A DNA stretch of 64,000 nt from Clostridiaceae bacterium BL-3 (GTDB taxonomy: Bacteria > Bacillota > Clostridia > Clostridiales > Clostridiaceae). Under the pieces are notes generated by a model. The model saw only the letters and a program-made list of their open reading frames with translations, did no database searches and was not told the origin of the DNA. A program made the translations under genes and the position numbers. The stretch is taken from contig CADDXC010000002.1 of assembly GCA_902809985.1 (NCBI GenBank), forward strand, positions 1 to 64,000, read 5' to 3'. Shown here piece after piece: positions 7,998 to 18,169 of the stretch (position 1 is its first letter; each line of letters begins with the position of its first letter).

Positions 7998-9590
7998 CTA
8001 CTCAGCCATCTCCATTAATTTTAAGGATATGGTTATATTTATTCTTTCTTCAGAATTTCTGAGATCAACATTTAGCAGTTCATTAATTTTATTAAACCTA
8101 TATTTTATAGTATTATAATGTAAATACATTTTTTCAGAAGTAACCTTAAGGTTCCAATTGTTTTTTATTAAATAGTATAGTGTATTTAGCAAATCTCCAT
8201 TATTTTTTTTATCGTGATCTATTAATTCCTGTAAATTAGATAAATAAAAATTTTTTGCAGCATTACTTTTATATATTAGCGACAATAATTTATATATACC
8301 AAGTTCATCATAAGAAATTACGTTATTACACTTGTATATAATTCGTCCTAATTTTACTGCCATTTTAGCATTTTTATAGCTTATATGAGAATTCATTACT
8401 GATGATTCATAATTTCCAATTCCTATAGTAGCTGTAAAATTGGTTTTTTTTAGTATGTTTGCATTTATTTCTCTGCATATTTTTTTTAACTTGTTGGAAA
8501 ATTTTAATTTATCTTTATATATAGGCTTAATTAATAAGGTAAGGCTATCATTGAATGTAGTATAGGGAACTTCTTTAAAATATTTCTTTAAAATTTTTAT
8601 TGCAGATTTAAATATGATTAGTTTTGTATTTTCAAGACTATAATTCATTTTTTTGTTCTTTATTTTTAGATAATTCATCTTGAAATTATCTATATCTACA
8701 ATAATAGATATTATCCCTGCGTTAAAATTCCAATTATAGAGTTTGGATCTATTTTTTACTTCTTCACTTGTTTTTATATTATTTGTTATTAAGTCTCTTA
8801 CAAATTCATTTCTATATTTTTCTTCTATTTGCATGTTGGATATTTTTTTTTGAATATCGAGTTTTAATACCGTACTTGCGTGTTCTACAACCATTTTATT
8901 GTATTCAGACACATATTTATTTTTTATTTTTTCGTTGGATATAATAATATATCCATAATTTTTTTTATCTATATTTATTGGATAATGATCATATAACGAC
9001 AAAATTTTATCTATTTCAAATGATTTAATGTCATTAAAGAATTTGGAAAACTTATCCAAATTTAAATTGACGTATTTTTTATCAAAATATGTATCATAAA
9101 ATGCAACATCGATTTTCAATATATTTCCCAGGGTATCAACTATTTGTTGTGTGTTACCTCCATTTATAACAAGAGAAGTAAATGATCTATGAATATTTTC
9201 GGAATACTTTAGTTTTAGAGCTTGTTGATTTATAATTAAAGAAAGTACAGGATTTATAATGTCTATAAATGCACAATAAGAAGGTATCTGTATTATTGGA
9301 AAGGATAGGTTGTCAGCTGTTTTGAGCACTTTATCCGGGAGTGCATCGATAAACCTGTTGAGTTTTATGCCAAATGCAGAAGCACCTGAATTTTCAATTT
9401 TATTAGGTACATATTTCATCCAGTAACCAGTTGTAATAAAAAATTCGCCGCCCTTTAGCCATTTATACATATCTGGTGCTTCCATGACAGTGACGGATTT
9501 AACCCTTCTGTTTGTTCCATCATGTCCTGCTAATATTTTAAAGTCAGAGAAACTTTTAATTTTAAGCATATTTTCAACTGTTATTGACAT
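7998..9590 (-). CDS. PucR-family transcriptional regulator
   Basis: A 530-residue protein. The N-terminal PucR ligand-binding domain (about 1-125) begins with SITVENMLKI and contains the family-like VTVMEAPDMYKWLKGGEFFITTG. A GGDEF-like/CdaR middle region follows. The C-terminal HTH_30 domain contains LKVTSEKMYLHYNTIKYR (about 480-500), which is the helix-turn-helix of PucR and CdaR proteins. It is very rich in Lys, Asn and Ile. ATG 9590 has GGGGGAG in front. Family members activate adjacent catabolic operons in response to a substrate, and the deacylase-MFS-M20 genes follow on the same strand, so this is the likely regulator of that cluster. Confidence 0.85.
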   Translation of the reverse strand: MSITVENMLKIKSFSDFKILAGHDGTNRRVKSVTVMEAPDMYKWLKGGEFFITTGYWMKYVPNKIENSGASAFGIKLNRFIDALPDKVLKTADNLSFPIIQIPSYCAFIDIINPVLSLIINQQALKLKYSENIHRSFTSLVINGGNTQQIVDTLGNILKIDVAFYDTYFDKKYVNLNLDKFSKFFNDIKSFEIDKILSLYDHYPINIDKKNYGYIIISNEKIKNKYVSEYNKMVVEHASTVLKLDIQKKISNMQIEEKYRNEFVRDLITNNIKTSEEVKNRSKLYNWNFNAGIISIIVDIDNFKMNYLKIKNKKMNYSLENTKLIIFKSAIKILKKYFKEVPYTTFNDSLTLLIKPIYKDKLKFSNKLKKICREINANILKKTNFTATIGIGNYESSVMNSHISYKNAKMAVKLGRIIYKCNNVISYDELGIYKLLSLIYKSNAAKNFYLSNLQELIDHDKKNNGDLLNTLYYLIKNNWNLKVTSEKMYLHYNTIKYRFNKINELLNVDLRNSEERINITISLKLMEMAE

Positions 9591-9803
9591 ATAATCTCCC
9601 CCTTTTTTATTAATTGTTCTATTTTTAATATATAATATATGTTGGAAGTTTTCTATTTATAAATTTTGATTGAAATCCTGTAGATAGGGTAAAAGTAAAG
9701 TTATCTGATATATTTTCAAATTTTTAAGCTTATGTATATTTTGGCTGTTTAGAATAAATAATAATTTTGTTAATAAGTACTTAATCTACAGGAGATAGAT
9801 AAT

Positions 9804-10037
9804 ATGTCTGAATATAAAATGAATATAAAAGGGAAGATTGTTTTAGAGGATTATAGTAGTGTATATGATTATATGTCGATAATAGGGGAAAATGACAATT
9901 TGACGATAGAGATAGATGGAGATGATGATGAAAATAAAGAAATAATATGCAATATGCTGAAGAATAAAAAATTTACTGTTAGCTTAAATGAAACTTGTGA
10001 TGGAAAGCGGCGTTACATAAAAGCATTTAAAATGTAG
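9804..10037 (+). CDS. Small acidic protein of unknown function
   Basis: I do not recognise this 77-residue protein. It starts at ATG 9804 with CAGGAG upstream. Residues 34-45 form an acidic stretch (IEIDGDDDENKE) and the C-terminus is basic (GKRRYIKAFKM). No transmembrane segment, signal peptide or cysteine motif is visible. The mix of alternating hydrophobic residues suggests a small alpha/beta fold. It lies between the divergent pucR-type gene and a histidine phosphatase gene. The upstream gap (9591-9803) is AT-rich with no clear sigma-A -35 box. Confidence 0.7.
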   Translation: MSEYKMNIKGKIVLEDYSSVYDYMSIIGENDNLTIEIDGDDDENKEIICNMLKNKKFTVSLNETCDGKRRYIKAFKM

Positions 10038-10138
10038 GGAATAAATTAAAAAAATAAAAATTGTATGGTATAATAAAAAATTATAAGAACTATGTCGTAT
10101 GTAAAATAATGTTAAACTGTTGATAAGGGGAGAAATGT

Positions 10139-10771
10139 ATGATTAAATTGTATATGACAAGGCATGGAGAAACATTGTGGAATACTGAAATGAGAATGCA
10201 GGGTAGAAAGGATTCACCTCTTACTGAGAGAGGAATTCGACAAGCTAATTTATTAAGAAAAAGATTGGAAAATATTGATTTTAGTGTGGTGTATTCCAGT
10301 CCGTCGGGTAGAGCAATAAAGACTTCAAAAATATTAGTAAATTCCAAAAATATACCCATAATAAAAGATGAAAGGCTTATGGAAATAGATTTAGGAGAAT
10401 GGGAAGGTTTTGATCAAAAACAAATTGAGAAAAAAAACTCAGAACAGCTTCATAATTTTTGGACTAACCCTAAAATTTATGAGCCAATTGGCGGCGAGAA
10501 ATTTGAACAGGTGAGAGCAAGAATAATACCCTTAATTAAAGAAGTTATAAATAAATATGAGAGCAAAAGTGTATTATTTGTAACTCATGCTGTGACTTTA
10601 AAGATAATAATGTCATATTTTCAGGGTATGTCTTTGGATGAGTTATGGCATACACCCTATATTCATCAGACGAGTTTGAGTCAAGTAAATATACAAAATG
10701 GACAAGCTACGGTTGTGTTATATGGGGATTTGTCACATTTAGGGAAGGTGAAAAAGGTAGAGACAATATAA
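10139..10771 (+). CDS. Histidine phosphatase family protein (phosphoglycerate mutase-like)
   Basis: A 210-residue branch-1 histidine phosphatase. The catalytic TRHGET motif is at 7-12 (phospho-accepting His9), with LTERG near 28, VYSSPSGRA near 54-62, LGEWEG near 84 and the second catalytic histidine in VTHAVTLK near 148. Related clostridial proteins include CobC-type alpha-ribazole phosphatase and broad-specificity sugar phosphatases. No cobalamin genes are nearby, so I assign only a phosphatase role. ATG 10139 has GGGGAG upstream. A TATAAT at about 10068 could serve as its -10 box. It precedes the ctsR promoter. Confidence 0.85.
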   Translation: MIKLYMTRHGETLWNTEMRMQGRKDSPLTERGIRQANLLRKRLENIDFSVVYSSPSGRAIKTSKILVNSKNIPIIKDERLMEIDLGEWEGFDQKQIEKKNSEQLHNFWTNPKIYEPIGGEKFEQVRARIIPLIKEVINKYESKSVLFVTHAVTLKIIMSYFQGMSLDELWHTPYIHQTSLSQVNIQNGQATVVLYGDLSHLGKVKKVETI

Positions 10772-10868
10772 ATTGCAATTAAAATTAATATATATTTTAA
10801 AAAATGGATAAAATATCAGATATATTGAATATATGAATGTAAATTGCTTAATATTAGCTTATATAGAA

Positions 10869-10922
10869 GTTGATTAAAAGGGATATAAATAATATTATTA
10901 AATAAAGGTCAAAGAAAGTCAA
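10869..10922 (+). promoter_or_regulatory. ctsR operon promoter with CtsR operator
   Basis: A sigma-A promoter is visible: TTGATT (10869-10874), 17 bases, TATTAT (10892-10897). The heptad repeat GGTCAAA-GAA-AGTCAAA lies at 10906-10922 and exactly matches the known CtsR box pattern of two (A/G)GTCAAA units 3 bases apart. A third partial unit, AAGTCAG, follows. The operator covers the expected transcription start, so CtsR bound here would block initiation of its own operon. Confidence 0.9.
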
Positions 10923-10939
10923 AGTCAGAAGGTGATAAG

Positions 10940-11425
10940 GTGGCAAGACTGTCAGATATAATAGAAGAATTTATAAAAGATATGTTTAATAATAGCGATG
11001 AAACTCAGCTTCAGATTGGAAGAAATGATTTGGCCAACTATTTTAGTTGTGCTCCTTCCCAGATAAATTATGTGTTGACTACTAGATTTACTATGGATAA
11101 AGGTTATTATATAGAAAGTAAAAGAGGTGGCGGCGGATGTATAATTATAAGAAAGATTGAGTTTAATTGCAATAAAAATTTGCTTAAAACCATAATCAGA
11201 AAGATAGGAGATAGTATAACTTATAATTCAGCTGTAAAGATCATAGAGGGATTATTTGAAGAGGAAGTAATAACGGAAAGGGAAAATATGATATTAAAGA
11301 CTGTAATAAATGATAGGACGTTAAACAATGTTCAACTTGAGAGCAAGAATAAATTGAGGGCAGAGATATTAAAGGCAGTTATGGTGCTTATATTTAATAC
11401 ACCTAAATTTGTTATTAATAGATAA
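10940..11425 (+). CDS. ctsR: Transcriptional repressor CtsR
   Basis: A 161-residue class III heat-shock repressor. The N-terminal winged helix-turn-helix ends in the glycine-rich wing ESKRGGGGCIII (about 65-76), which is the CtsR thermosensor and DNA-contact loop. The C-terminal dimerisation domain follows (about 90-155). The start is GTG 10940 behind GAAGGTGAT, giving MARLSDIIEEFIKDMF. It is the first gene of ctsR-mcsA-mcsB-clpC and sits immediately behind its own operator. Heat or McsB activity is known to release CtsR from DNA in Bacillus. Confidence 0.97.
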   Translation: MARLSDIIEEFIKDMFNNSDETQLQIGRNDLANYFSCAPSQINYVLTTRFTMDKGYYIESKRGGGGCIIIRKIEFNCNKNLLKTIIRKIGDSITYNSAVKIIEGLFEEEVITERENMILKTVINDRTLNNVQLESKNKLRAEILKAVMVLIFNTPKFVINR

Positions 11426-11482
11426 ATATGTGATATAATAAAATTGTGTTAAAGTAATAACAATATATATGGGAGTGATAAT

Positions 11483-12031
11483 GTGCTTTGTGATATATGT
11501 AAAAAAAATGAAGCTACAGTTCATATAACGAAGATAATAAATGGTTCCAGACGGGATATTAATTTATGTGAAAAATGTGCCATGGAAAAAGGGGAACTTA
11601 ATTTTGTACCTCAGATAGATTTTGTATCTCCATTTAGTTTCCAGAATATATTAGGCGGAATTATGGATTATATGATAAATGCCAATAACGAGCAGTATAA
11701 GAGTTTTGATATATCCTGTAAAAATTGTGGAACTTCATATAATGAATTTAAAAAAACAGGTCTTTTAGGATGCAGCGAGTGTTATAAAAACTTTAGCAAT
11801 ATTTTAGGCCCAATTATTAAAAGAGTTCAGGTTAATTTAGATCATAAAGGGAAAATACCAAAAAGAGCTGGAAAAAATATGATTAAAGAGAAAAAGCTTT
11901 TAAAATTGAAAGCAGATCTTAAAAATGCAGTGTCTCTAGAAGAGTATGAGAAGGCAGCCACAATAAGAGACATGATAAAAGACATAGAGGGACAAAATGG
12001 GCAAAATAAAGATAACAGAAAGGAGGATTAG
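11483..12031 (+). CDS. mcsA: McsA, activator of the protein arginine kinase
   Basis: 182 residues starting at GTG 11483. Four CxxC zinc-binding pairs are visible: CDIC near 3, CEKC near 29, CKNC near 79 and CSEC near 96. A C-terminal UVR motif (about 145-175, KADLKNAVSLEEYEKAATIR) is of the type that docks to ClpC-family partners. McsA stimulates McsB and helps sense heat, metal and thiol stress. It ends 2 bases before mcsB, so the two are translationally coupled. Confidence 0.95.
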   Translation: MLCDICKKNEATVHITKIINGSRRDINLCEKCAMEKGELNFVPQIDFVSPFSFQNILGGIMDYMINANNEQYKSFDISCKNCGTSYNEFKKTGLLGCSECYKNFSNILGPIIKRVQVNLDHKGKIPKRAGKNMIKEKKLLKLKADLKNAVSLEEYEKAATIRDMIKDIEGQNGQNKDNRKED

Positions 12032-12033
12032 CT

Positions 12034-13071
12034 GTGGACAATTGGATTACTACTTGTGATAATAAGGAAGATTTGGTTGTAAGTAGCAGAATGAGGCTGG
12101 CGAGAAATTTGGCTAAAGTTCCTTTCCCTCGTAAATTAAATGTAGAAAGGAGCAGGGATGTAATAAAAGGTATAGAAAATGCTTTTTATACTTCACCGGA
12201 AATTAGACAGGAATTTAAAACTAATTATTTATGGGAAAAAAATAATAATGAGAGGCAGCTTTATCTGGAAAAACATCTTATAAGCAAAAATTTAATAGAA
12301 AATAGTGACAAAACCGCTTTTATTCTCAATGATAAAGAAACCGTAAGTATTATGATAAATGAAGAGGATCATGTAAGAATTCAGTGTATAACAGCAGGAT
12401 TAAATTTAGAAGAAGCCTATAGCTTAAGTGATAAAATTGATGATCTTCTTGAAGAAAATCTGGAATATGCCTTTGATGAAAAGTTAGGTTATTTGACAGC
12501 ATGTCCTACTAATATTGGCACGGGATTGAGAGCATCTGTTATGCTGCATCTGCCGGCACTTTCACTGAATAATCAAATGAATGGACTGTTGAATGCATTG
12601 GCCCAGGTTGGAATGACCATTAGAGGATTGTATGGTGAAGGCTCTAAACCTGTGGGAAACATATACCAGATTTCTAATCAGATAACTTTAGGACGAAGTG
12701 AAGAAGAAATATTAAGCAGCTTAAAGGCTATAGTTATTCAGGTGATAAATGAGGAGAAAATTTCCAGAGGCAGTCTTATGAAAAAATATAAATATGAGCT
12801 GGAGGATAGAATTTATAGAGCACTTGGTGTATTGAGATCAGCTGTACTTTTAAATTCAAATGAATGCCTGAAGCTTTTATCCGATGTAAGATTGGGAGTA
12901 GAGATGGGAATAATTAATGATGTGAATAAAGTTACATTAAATGATCTTTTAGTGAATATACAACCGGCTGCTATACAAAAGCAATATGATAAAAATTTGT
13001 CGAGTAATGAAAGAGATTTTAATAGAGCAAAGCTCGTTAGAGAAAAATTGGCTGTAAATACAGCCCAGTAA
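12034..13071 (+). CDS. mcsB: Protein arginine kinase McsB
   Basis: 345 residues with the phosphagen-kinase catalytic fold but without the N-terminal domain of creatine kinases. Visible motifs include [12 protein letters not shown] (16-26), the nucleotide-binding EEDHVRIQC segment near 112, and [11 protein letters not shown] near 158-168. McsB phosphorylates arginines on CtsR and on damaged proteins, marking them for ClpC-ClpP. The start is GTG 12034 with AAAGGAGG upstream, lying at the mcsA stop. Confidence 0.96.
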   Translation: MDNWITTCDNKEDLVVSSRMRLARNLAKVPFPRKLNVERSRDVIKGIENAFYTSPEIRQEFKTNYLWEKNNNERQLYLEKHLISKNLIENSDKTAFILNDKETVSIMINEEDHVRIQCITAGLNLEEAYSLSDKIDDLLEENLEYAFDEKLGYLTACPTNIGTGLRASVMLHLPALSLNNQMNGLLNALAQVGMTIRGLYGEGSKPVGNIYQISNQITLGRSEEEILSSLKAIVIQVINEEKISRGSLMKKYKYELEDRIYRALGVLRSAVLLNSNECLKLLSDVRLGVEMGIINDVNKVTLNDLLVNIQPAAIQKQYDKNLSSNERDFNRAKLVREKLAVNTAQ

Positions 13072-13091
13072 AAGGGAAGGTGAATTTGGTT

Positions 13092-15530
13092 ATGATGTTT
13101 GGAAGATTTACAGAGAGGGCACAAAAAGTGCTGATCTACGCCCAAGAAGAAGCTCAAGCGCTTCAACATGGATACGTGGGTACGGAACATGTACTTCTTG
13201 GTATATTAAAAGAAGATGGAATAGCTAAGAATCTTTTAAATAATATGAATATTACTATTGAAACAGTGCGAAGCTTTATAGAAGAATATGAGGGCAGAGG
13301 AGAAATAGATCTATATAACAAGGAGATTCCACTTACCCCTAGGACAAAGAGGCTTTTAGAATTGAGTTTGTTTGAAGCTAGAAGCTTGAATCATAATTAT
13401 ATTAGCCCGGAGCATATTTTGCTTGCGCTAATTAGAGAGTCAGAAGGTGTAGCTTTTACTATTTTAAATAATTTAGGAGCAGATTTCAATAAGCTTAGAA
13501 AAGAGCTCGTAGATGCGCTTTCAGGAGAGCAGTCTTCAAATTTAAATGGAACTAAAAAGGAAAAGGGTGAACCTACTCCAACGCTTGATCAGTTTGGCAG
13601 GGATTTGACTGATATGGCAAGAGAAGGAAAATTGGATCCAGTAATAGGCAGAGAGAAAGAAACTCAAAGGGTTCTTGAAATATTGAGCAGAAGAACTAAA
13701 AATAATCCTTGTTTAATAGGAGATCCTGGTGTAGGGAAAACTGCCATAGCAGAGGGACTTGCAGAAAAAATAGTTTCAGCTAATATTCCTGAGCTTTTAA
13801 AAGGGAAAAGAGTGGTCACATTGGATCTTTCCTCCATGATAGCAGGTTCAAAATACAGAGGAGAATTTGAGGAAAGACTTAAAAAAGTTATGGAAGAAAT
13901 AAGAAAATCAGGTAATGTAATATTGTTTATTGATGAAGTTCATACTATAATAGGGGCAGGAGCAGCTGAAGGTGCTATAGATGCATCAAATATATTAAAG
14001 CCTGCTTTAGCGAGAGGAGAAATTCAATGTATTGGAGCTACAACTATAGATGAGTATAGAAAGTATATTGAAAAAGATTCTGCTCTTGAGAGAAGGTTTC
14101 AGCCTATATTAGTAGGGGAACCTACTAAAGAAGAAGCTGTTTTAATATTAAAGGGGTTACGAGATAAATATGAAGCACATCATAGGGTGAAGATAATAGA
14201 TGAGGCTATTGATGCCGCAGTAAATTTGTCAGATAGATACATTACGGATAGATATTTGCCAGATAAAGCCATTGATTTAATTGATGAAGCGGCTGCTAAG
14301 GTGAGAATACAAAATCTGGTTGCTCCACCTGATCTAAAGAAAAAGGAGGAGGAACTGGAAAAGATAACTAAGGAGAAAGAAGATTCTATTAGAGTTCAGG
14401 ATTTTGAAAAAGCGGCTAAATTAAGAGACGAGGAAAAGAAATTAAAGGATAAATTAGAGGGATTAAAAACTAATTGGAAAACTAAGAAAGAAGTATCCAC
14501 CCTCATAGTTGGAGAACCGCAAGTTGCATCGGTTGTATCTCAGTGGACTAATATTCCAGTGGAAAAATTAACTGAAAAGGAATCGGAGAGACTGTTGAAT
14601 TTGGAAAATATTCTCCATAAGAGAGTAATAGGACAGGACGAAGCAGTTAAATCCATATCGAGGGCAGTTAGAAGAGCTAGAGTGGGACTTAAAGATCCGA
14701 AAAGACCTATAGGTTCATTTATATTTTTGGGACCTACTGGTGTTGGAAAAACAGAGCTGTCAAAGGCATTAGCTGAAGCCATGTTTGGTGATGAAAATAA
14801 CATGATAAGAATTGACATGTCCGAATACATGGAAAAACACACTGTATCTAGACTTATAGGCTCTCCCCCAGGATATGTGGGTTATGATGAAGGCGGTCAG
14901 CTTACTGAAAAAGTAAGGCGGAATCCATATTCAGTGGTATTATTTGATGAAATAGAAAAAGCCCATCCTGAGGTATTCAATATACTGCTGCAGATACTTG
15001 AAGATGGAAGATTGACGGATGGTAAAGGAAAGACTATAAACTTTAAAAATACCATAATAATAATGACATCCAATGTGGGGGCATCTACTATAAGAAAACA
15101 AAAATCCATGGGATTTGCAATTGAAGATGAAAGCACAAAGGAAAGTCAATATGAAAAAATGAAAGATAATATAATGGAAGAACTTAAAGATTCTTTTAGG
15201 CCTGAATTTTTAAATAGAATTGATGATATAATAGTTTTCCATCAATTGGAGAAAAAAGATTTATTACAAATAGTAAAACTCATGTTGAAAAGTGTTTCTG
15301 CAAGGCTTATGGATCAAGATATAAAAATTAATTTTACTGAAGAAGCTCAAAAATTATTGGCAAAGGAAGGTTTTGATATAACCTATGGTGCAAGACCGCT
15401 GAGAAGAGCTATAACGAAAATTGTAGAAGATAAACTTTCAGAGGAAATGCTTAGAGGAAATGTCAAAAAAGGAGATAATGTAAAGGTAGATGTAAATAAT
15501 GAAGAATTATTTTTCGACAAAGTTAATTAA
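13092..15530 (+). CDS. clpC: ATP-dependent Clp protease ATP-binding subunit ClpC
   Basis: 812 residues. It has N-terminal Clp repeats (1-140), a first AAA+ domain with Walker [10 protein letters not shown] (about 210-218) and Walker B LFIDEVHT, and a middle domain with a UVR motif (about 425-450). A second AAA+ domain has GPTGVGKTE (about 546-554) and the C-terminal ClpB-type small domain ends the protein. The start is ATG 13092 ([14 protein letters not shown], the conserved ClpC start), with GGGAAGG upstream; a GTG at 13080 overlaps that site. ClpC unfolds arginine-phosphorylated and other substrates for ClpP. It is the last gene of the CtsR operon and is followed by a terminator. Confidence 0.97.
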   Translation: MMFGRFTERAQKVLIYAQEEAQALQHGYVGTEHVLLGILKEDGIAKNLLNNMNITIETVRSFIEEYEGRGEIDLYNKEIPLTPRTKRLLELSLFEARSLNHNYISPEHILLALIRESEGVAFTILNNLGADFNKLRKELVDALSGEQSSNLNGTKKEKGEPTPTLDQFGRDLTDMAREGKLDPVIGREKETQRVLEILSRRTKNNPCLIGDPGVGKTAIAEGLAEKIVSANIPELLKGKRVVTLDLSSMIAGSKYRGEFEERLKKVMEEIRKSGNVILFIDEVHTIIGAGAAEGAIDASNILKPALARGEIQCIGATTIDEYRKYIEKDSALERRFQPILVGEPTKEEAVLILKGLRDKYEAHHRVKIIDEAIDAAVNLSDRYITDRYLPDKAIDLIDEAAAKVRIQNLVAPPDLKKKEEELEKITKEKEDSIRVQDFEKAAKLRDEEKKLKDKLEGLKTNWKTKKEVSTLIVGEPQVASVVSQWTNIPVEKLTEKESERLLNLENILHKRVIGQDEAVKSISRAVRRARVGLKDPKRPIGSFIFLGPTGVGKTELSKALAEAMFGDENNMIRIDMSEYMEKHTVSRLIGSPPGYVGYDEGGQLTEKVRRNPYSVVLFDEIEKAHPEVFNILLQILEDGRLTDGKGKTINFKNTIIIMTSNVGASTIRKQKSMGFAIEDESTKESQYEKMKDNIMEELKDSFRPEFLNRIDDIIVFHQLEKKDLLQIVKLMLKSVSARLMDQDIKINFTEEAQKLLAKEGFDITYGARPLRRAITKIVEDKLSEEMLRGNVKKGDNVKVDVNNEELFFDKVN

Positions 15531-15578
15531 GAGTATCTTTAACTAGATGATTCTTGAAGCTATTTTAAAAAAGATAAA

Positions 15579-15618
15579 AATTAAACTTTATGCCTTGTAG
15601 GCATAAAGCTTAATTTTT
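15579..15618 (+). terminator. Terminator of the ctsR-clpC operon
   Basis: The stem CTTTATGCC/GGCATAAAG (15586-15594 and 15600-15608) has a 5-base loop, is extended by flanking AAATTAA/TTAATTT, and is followed by a T run. It lies 50 bases after the clpC stop. Confidence 0.88.
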
Positions 15619-15696
15619 ATTGAAATCTAAACATTTTTTACAAAAGTAGTTAAAAATGTTGTATGATCATGTTTTAATATGAAAGGAGACAATTGA

Positions 15697-17052
15697 GTGG
15701 CAAGAAAAAAAACTGTTTTTACGTGCCAGAAATGTGGATATCAATCTCCAAAATGGCTCGGGAAATGTCCTAGTTGTAACAGTTGGAACAGTATGGTGGA
15801 AGAAATTAAGTCCCCTCAAATAGAATCTTTTAAGCATTTAGGATTTAGCAGTACACCTAAAAGTATAAATAATATAAAATCAGGTGAATATGAAAGACTT
15901 GATACTGGTATAATGGAATTGAACAGAGTTTTAGGTGGAGGTATTGTGAGGGGATCTATTACACTTATATCAGGTGCTCCAGGAATAGGAAAATCCACAT
16001 TACTTTTGCAAACTGCCAGTAATATTGCCAAAAGATATGGAAAAGTATTATATGTTTCAGGAGAGGAGTCCGAAGAACAGATAAAAATGAGGGGGGATAG
16101 GCTTAAGGCATTATCTGATGATCTCTTTATAGTTTCCGAGACTAATTTGGATAAAATAGAGGAACATGTACAAAAAAATGAACCCATATTTGTAGTTGTA
16201 GATTCTATACAGACTTTATTTAAAGAATCTATTAGCTCAGCACCGGGTAGTGTGTCTCAAGTAAGAGAAACTTCTAACGATATTATGCGTATAGGGAAAG
16301 AAAATAATATATCCTTTTTTATAGTGGCTCATATTACTAAACAAGGGGAACTAGCGGGACCAAGAGTGCTTGAGCACATGGTAGATACTGTGTTATCTTT
16401 TGAAGGTGAAAGAACAGGGGAGTTTAGAATACTTAGAACTGTTAAAAATCGTTTTGGTACTACCAGTGAGATTGGTGTATTTGAGATGATAGAAAACGGA
16501 CTTAGAGAAATAATGAATCCTTCTGAAGTGTTTTTAGAGGAAAGGACATCTCAGAAAGAAGGCTCCGTTGTTATAGGTATAATGGAGGGTAAAAGACCTA
16601 TTCTGGTTGAAATACAGGCTTTAGTTAGTCAGACCAAGGCTATTATTCCCAGAAGGACAGTGGTTGGAGTGGATATCTCCAGGTTGAATTTAATTTTGGC
16701 AGTATTGGAGAAGAAGCTTAAAATACCGTTTTACAATTGTGATGTTTATGTAAATGTGGTAGGAGGCCTTAAAATAGATGGTACTTTTGGTGATCTAGGC
16801 CTTGCAATTGCTCTTATATCCAGTGCTAAAGCCAAAGATATATTATTGGATAATTTTTTGGCCGTAGGTGAAATTGGTCTCACAGGTGAGGTTAGACCTG
16901 TATCCTATTGTGGCAGGATTGTAAATGAAGCGGAAAAAATGGGATTTAAGAATATAATAGTACCAGATAGAAGTAAAGAAAAAATAAATATTAATGGAAT
17001 AAATATCATAGGAATATCTTCTTTGAAGGAGGTATTGAATAAAGTTTTTTAA
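15697..17052 (+). CDS. radA: DNA repair protein RadA
   Basis: 451 residues. An N-terminal C4 zinc finger (Cys10, 13, 24, 27) is followed by a RecA-like ATPase with Walker [10 protein letters not shown] (93-101), the RadA-specific KNRFG motif near 250, and a C-terminal Lon-like domain with [15 protein letters not shown] near 355. RadA is a hexameric helicase that drives branch migration in homologous recombination. The start is GTG 15697 with AAAGGAG upstream. disA follows almost immediately, as in Bacillus. Confidence 0.97.
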   Translation: MARKKTVFTCQKCGYQSPKWLGKCPSCNSWNSMVEEIKSPQIESFKHLGFSSTPKSINNIKSGEYERLDTGIMELNRVLGGGIVRGSITLISGAPGIGKSTLLLQTASNIAKRYGKVLYVSGEESEEQIKMRGDRLKALSDDLFIVSETNLDKIEEHVQKNEPIFVVVDSIQTLFKESISSAPGSVSQVRETSNDIMRIGKENNISFFIVAHITKQGELAGPRVLEHMVDTVLSFEGERTGEFRILRTVKNRFGTTSEIGVFEMIENGLREIMNPSEVFLEERTSQKEGSVVIGIMEGKRPILVEIQALVSQTKAIIPRRTVVGVDISRLNLILAVLEKKLKIPFYNCDVYVNVVGGLKIDGTFGDLGLAIALISSAKAKDILLDNFLAVGEIGLTGEVRPVSYCGRIVNEAEKMGFKNIIVPDRSKEKININGINIIGISSLKEVLNKVF

Positions 17053-17066
17053 TTAGGGTGATAATT

Positions 17067-18131
17067 TTGAGATTGGAAAAGGAAAAAGAACTTAAAAGTA
17101 TATTAAAACTCTTAGCACCAGGGACTCAGCTTAGGGAAGGGCTCAGAAATATATTGAAAGCGAAAACTGGTGGACTAATAGTATTAGGAGACAGCGAACA
17201 GATATTAAAAATTGTAGATGGTGGATTTACTATTAATTCAGATTACAGCCCCTCTTATATATATGAACTTGCAAAGATGGATGGAGCTATAATACTCAGC
17301 AGTGATTTAAAAAAGATACTATATGCAAATACTCAGCTTATTCCAGATTCAAGTATTCCGACTTTTGAGACTGGCACGAGACACAGGACTGCAGATAGAG
17401 TTGCAAAACAGACTGGAGCCATAGTTATAGCAATTTCTCAGAGAAGGAATGTTATAACTATATATAAGGGGTATATTAAATATGTACTTAGAGATAGTAG
17501 TGTTATGCTAGCGAGAGCTAATCAGGCTCTCCAAACTTTGGAAAAATATGTATCCGTGTTGGATAGGGTGGTTAGCAATCTCAATATTCTTGAATTTCAG
17601 GATATAGTTACGCTGTTTGATGTAATGACTGCTATTCAGAGAACTGAAATGGTAATGAGAGTGGTTTCTGAAATCGAAGTATATATATGTGAATTGGGAA
17701 ATGAGGGAAGGTTGATTTCCATGCAGTTAAACGAACTTATTAAGGGAGTTGAGCGAGATGGAATATTTATGATAAGAGATTACTGCCAAAGTGATATGGA
17801 TTATGATGATATATATAAGCAAATTCAAGGTATAAGTTCAGATGAACTGTTGAATCTTGATTTTATATCTAAAGCACTGGGGTATGTGGGAGTACCTCTT
17901 GTAGATACATTGATATCCCCGAGAGGATACAGAATGTTAAGCAAAATTCCCAGAATACCATCTAATGTAATAGACAATATAGTTAAAAACTTCAGGGAAC
18001 TTAAAGGAGTTATGGAAGCATCCTATGAAGATCTTGATAAAGTGGAAGGTATAGGTGAAGCTAGAGCCAGGGCTATAAAAAATGGACTTAGGCGGCTTAG
18101 AGAGCAGATCATGGTAGATAATAAGCTTTAG
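17067..18131 (+). CDS. disA: DNA integrity scanning diadenylate cyclase DisA
   Basis: 354 residues from TTG 17067 (MRLEKEKEL), chosen because AGGGTGAT lies just upstream; a GTG at 17058 overlaps that site. The DAC domain holds the catalytic DGA (about 72-74) and RHR (about 105-107) motifs. A central helical part and C-terminal helix-hairpin-helix repeats ([16 protein letters not shown], near 330) bind branched DNA. DisA makes c-di-AMP from ATP while scanning DNA and stops at lesions. RadA, encoded just upstream, is known to restrain it in Bacillus. Confidence 0.96.
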   Translation: MRLEKEKELKSILKLLAPGTQLREGLRNILKAKTGGLIVLGDSEQILKIVDGGFTINSDYSPSYIYELAKMDGAIILSSDLKKILYANTQLIPDSSIPTFETGTRHRTADRVAKQTGAIVIAISQRRNVITIYKGYIKYVLRDSSVMLARANQALQTLEKYVSVLDRVVSNLNILEFQDIVTLFDVMTAIQRTEMVMRVVSEIEVYICELGNEGRLISMQLNELIKGVERDGIFMIRDYCQSDMDYDDIYKQIQGISSDELLNLDFISKALGYVGVPLVDTLISPRGYRMLSKIPRIPSNVIDNIVKNFRELKGVMEASYEDLDKVEGIGEARARAIKNGLRRLREQIMVDNKL

Positions 18132-18167
18132 CACAAAATAAATATAGTCATATTATTTTGTGCTAAA
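18127..18167 (+). terminator. Bidirectional terminator between disA and the convergent gene
   Basis: Perfect 15-base arms TTTAGCACAAAATAA (18127-18141) and TTATTTTGTGCTAAA (18153-18167) overlap the disA stop codon. Both strands end in A/T-rich tails, so it can stop disA transcription and the minus-strand gene that ends at 18170. Confidence 0.85.
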
Positions 18168-18169
18168 AA

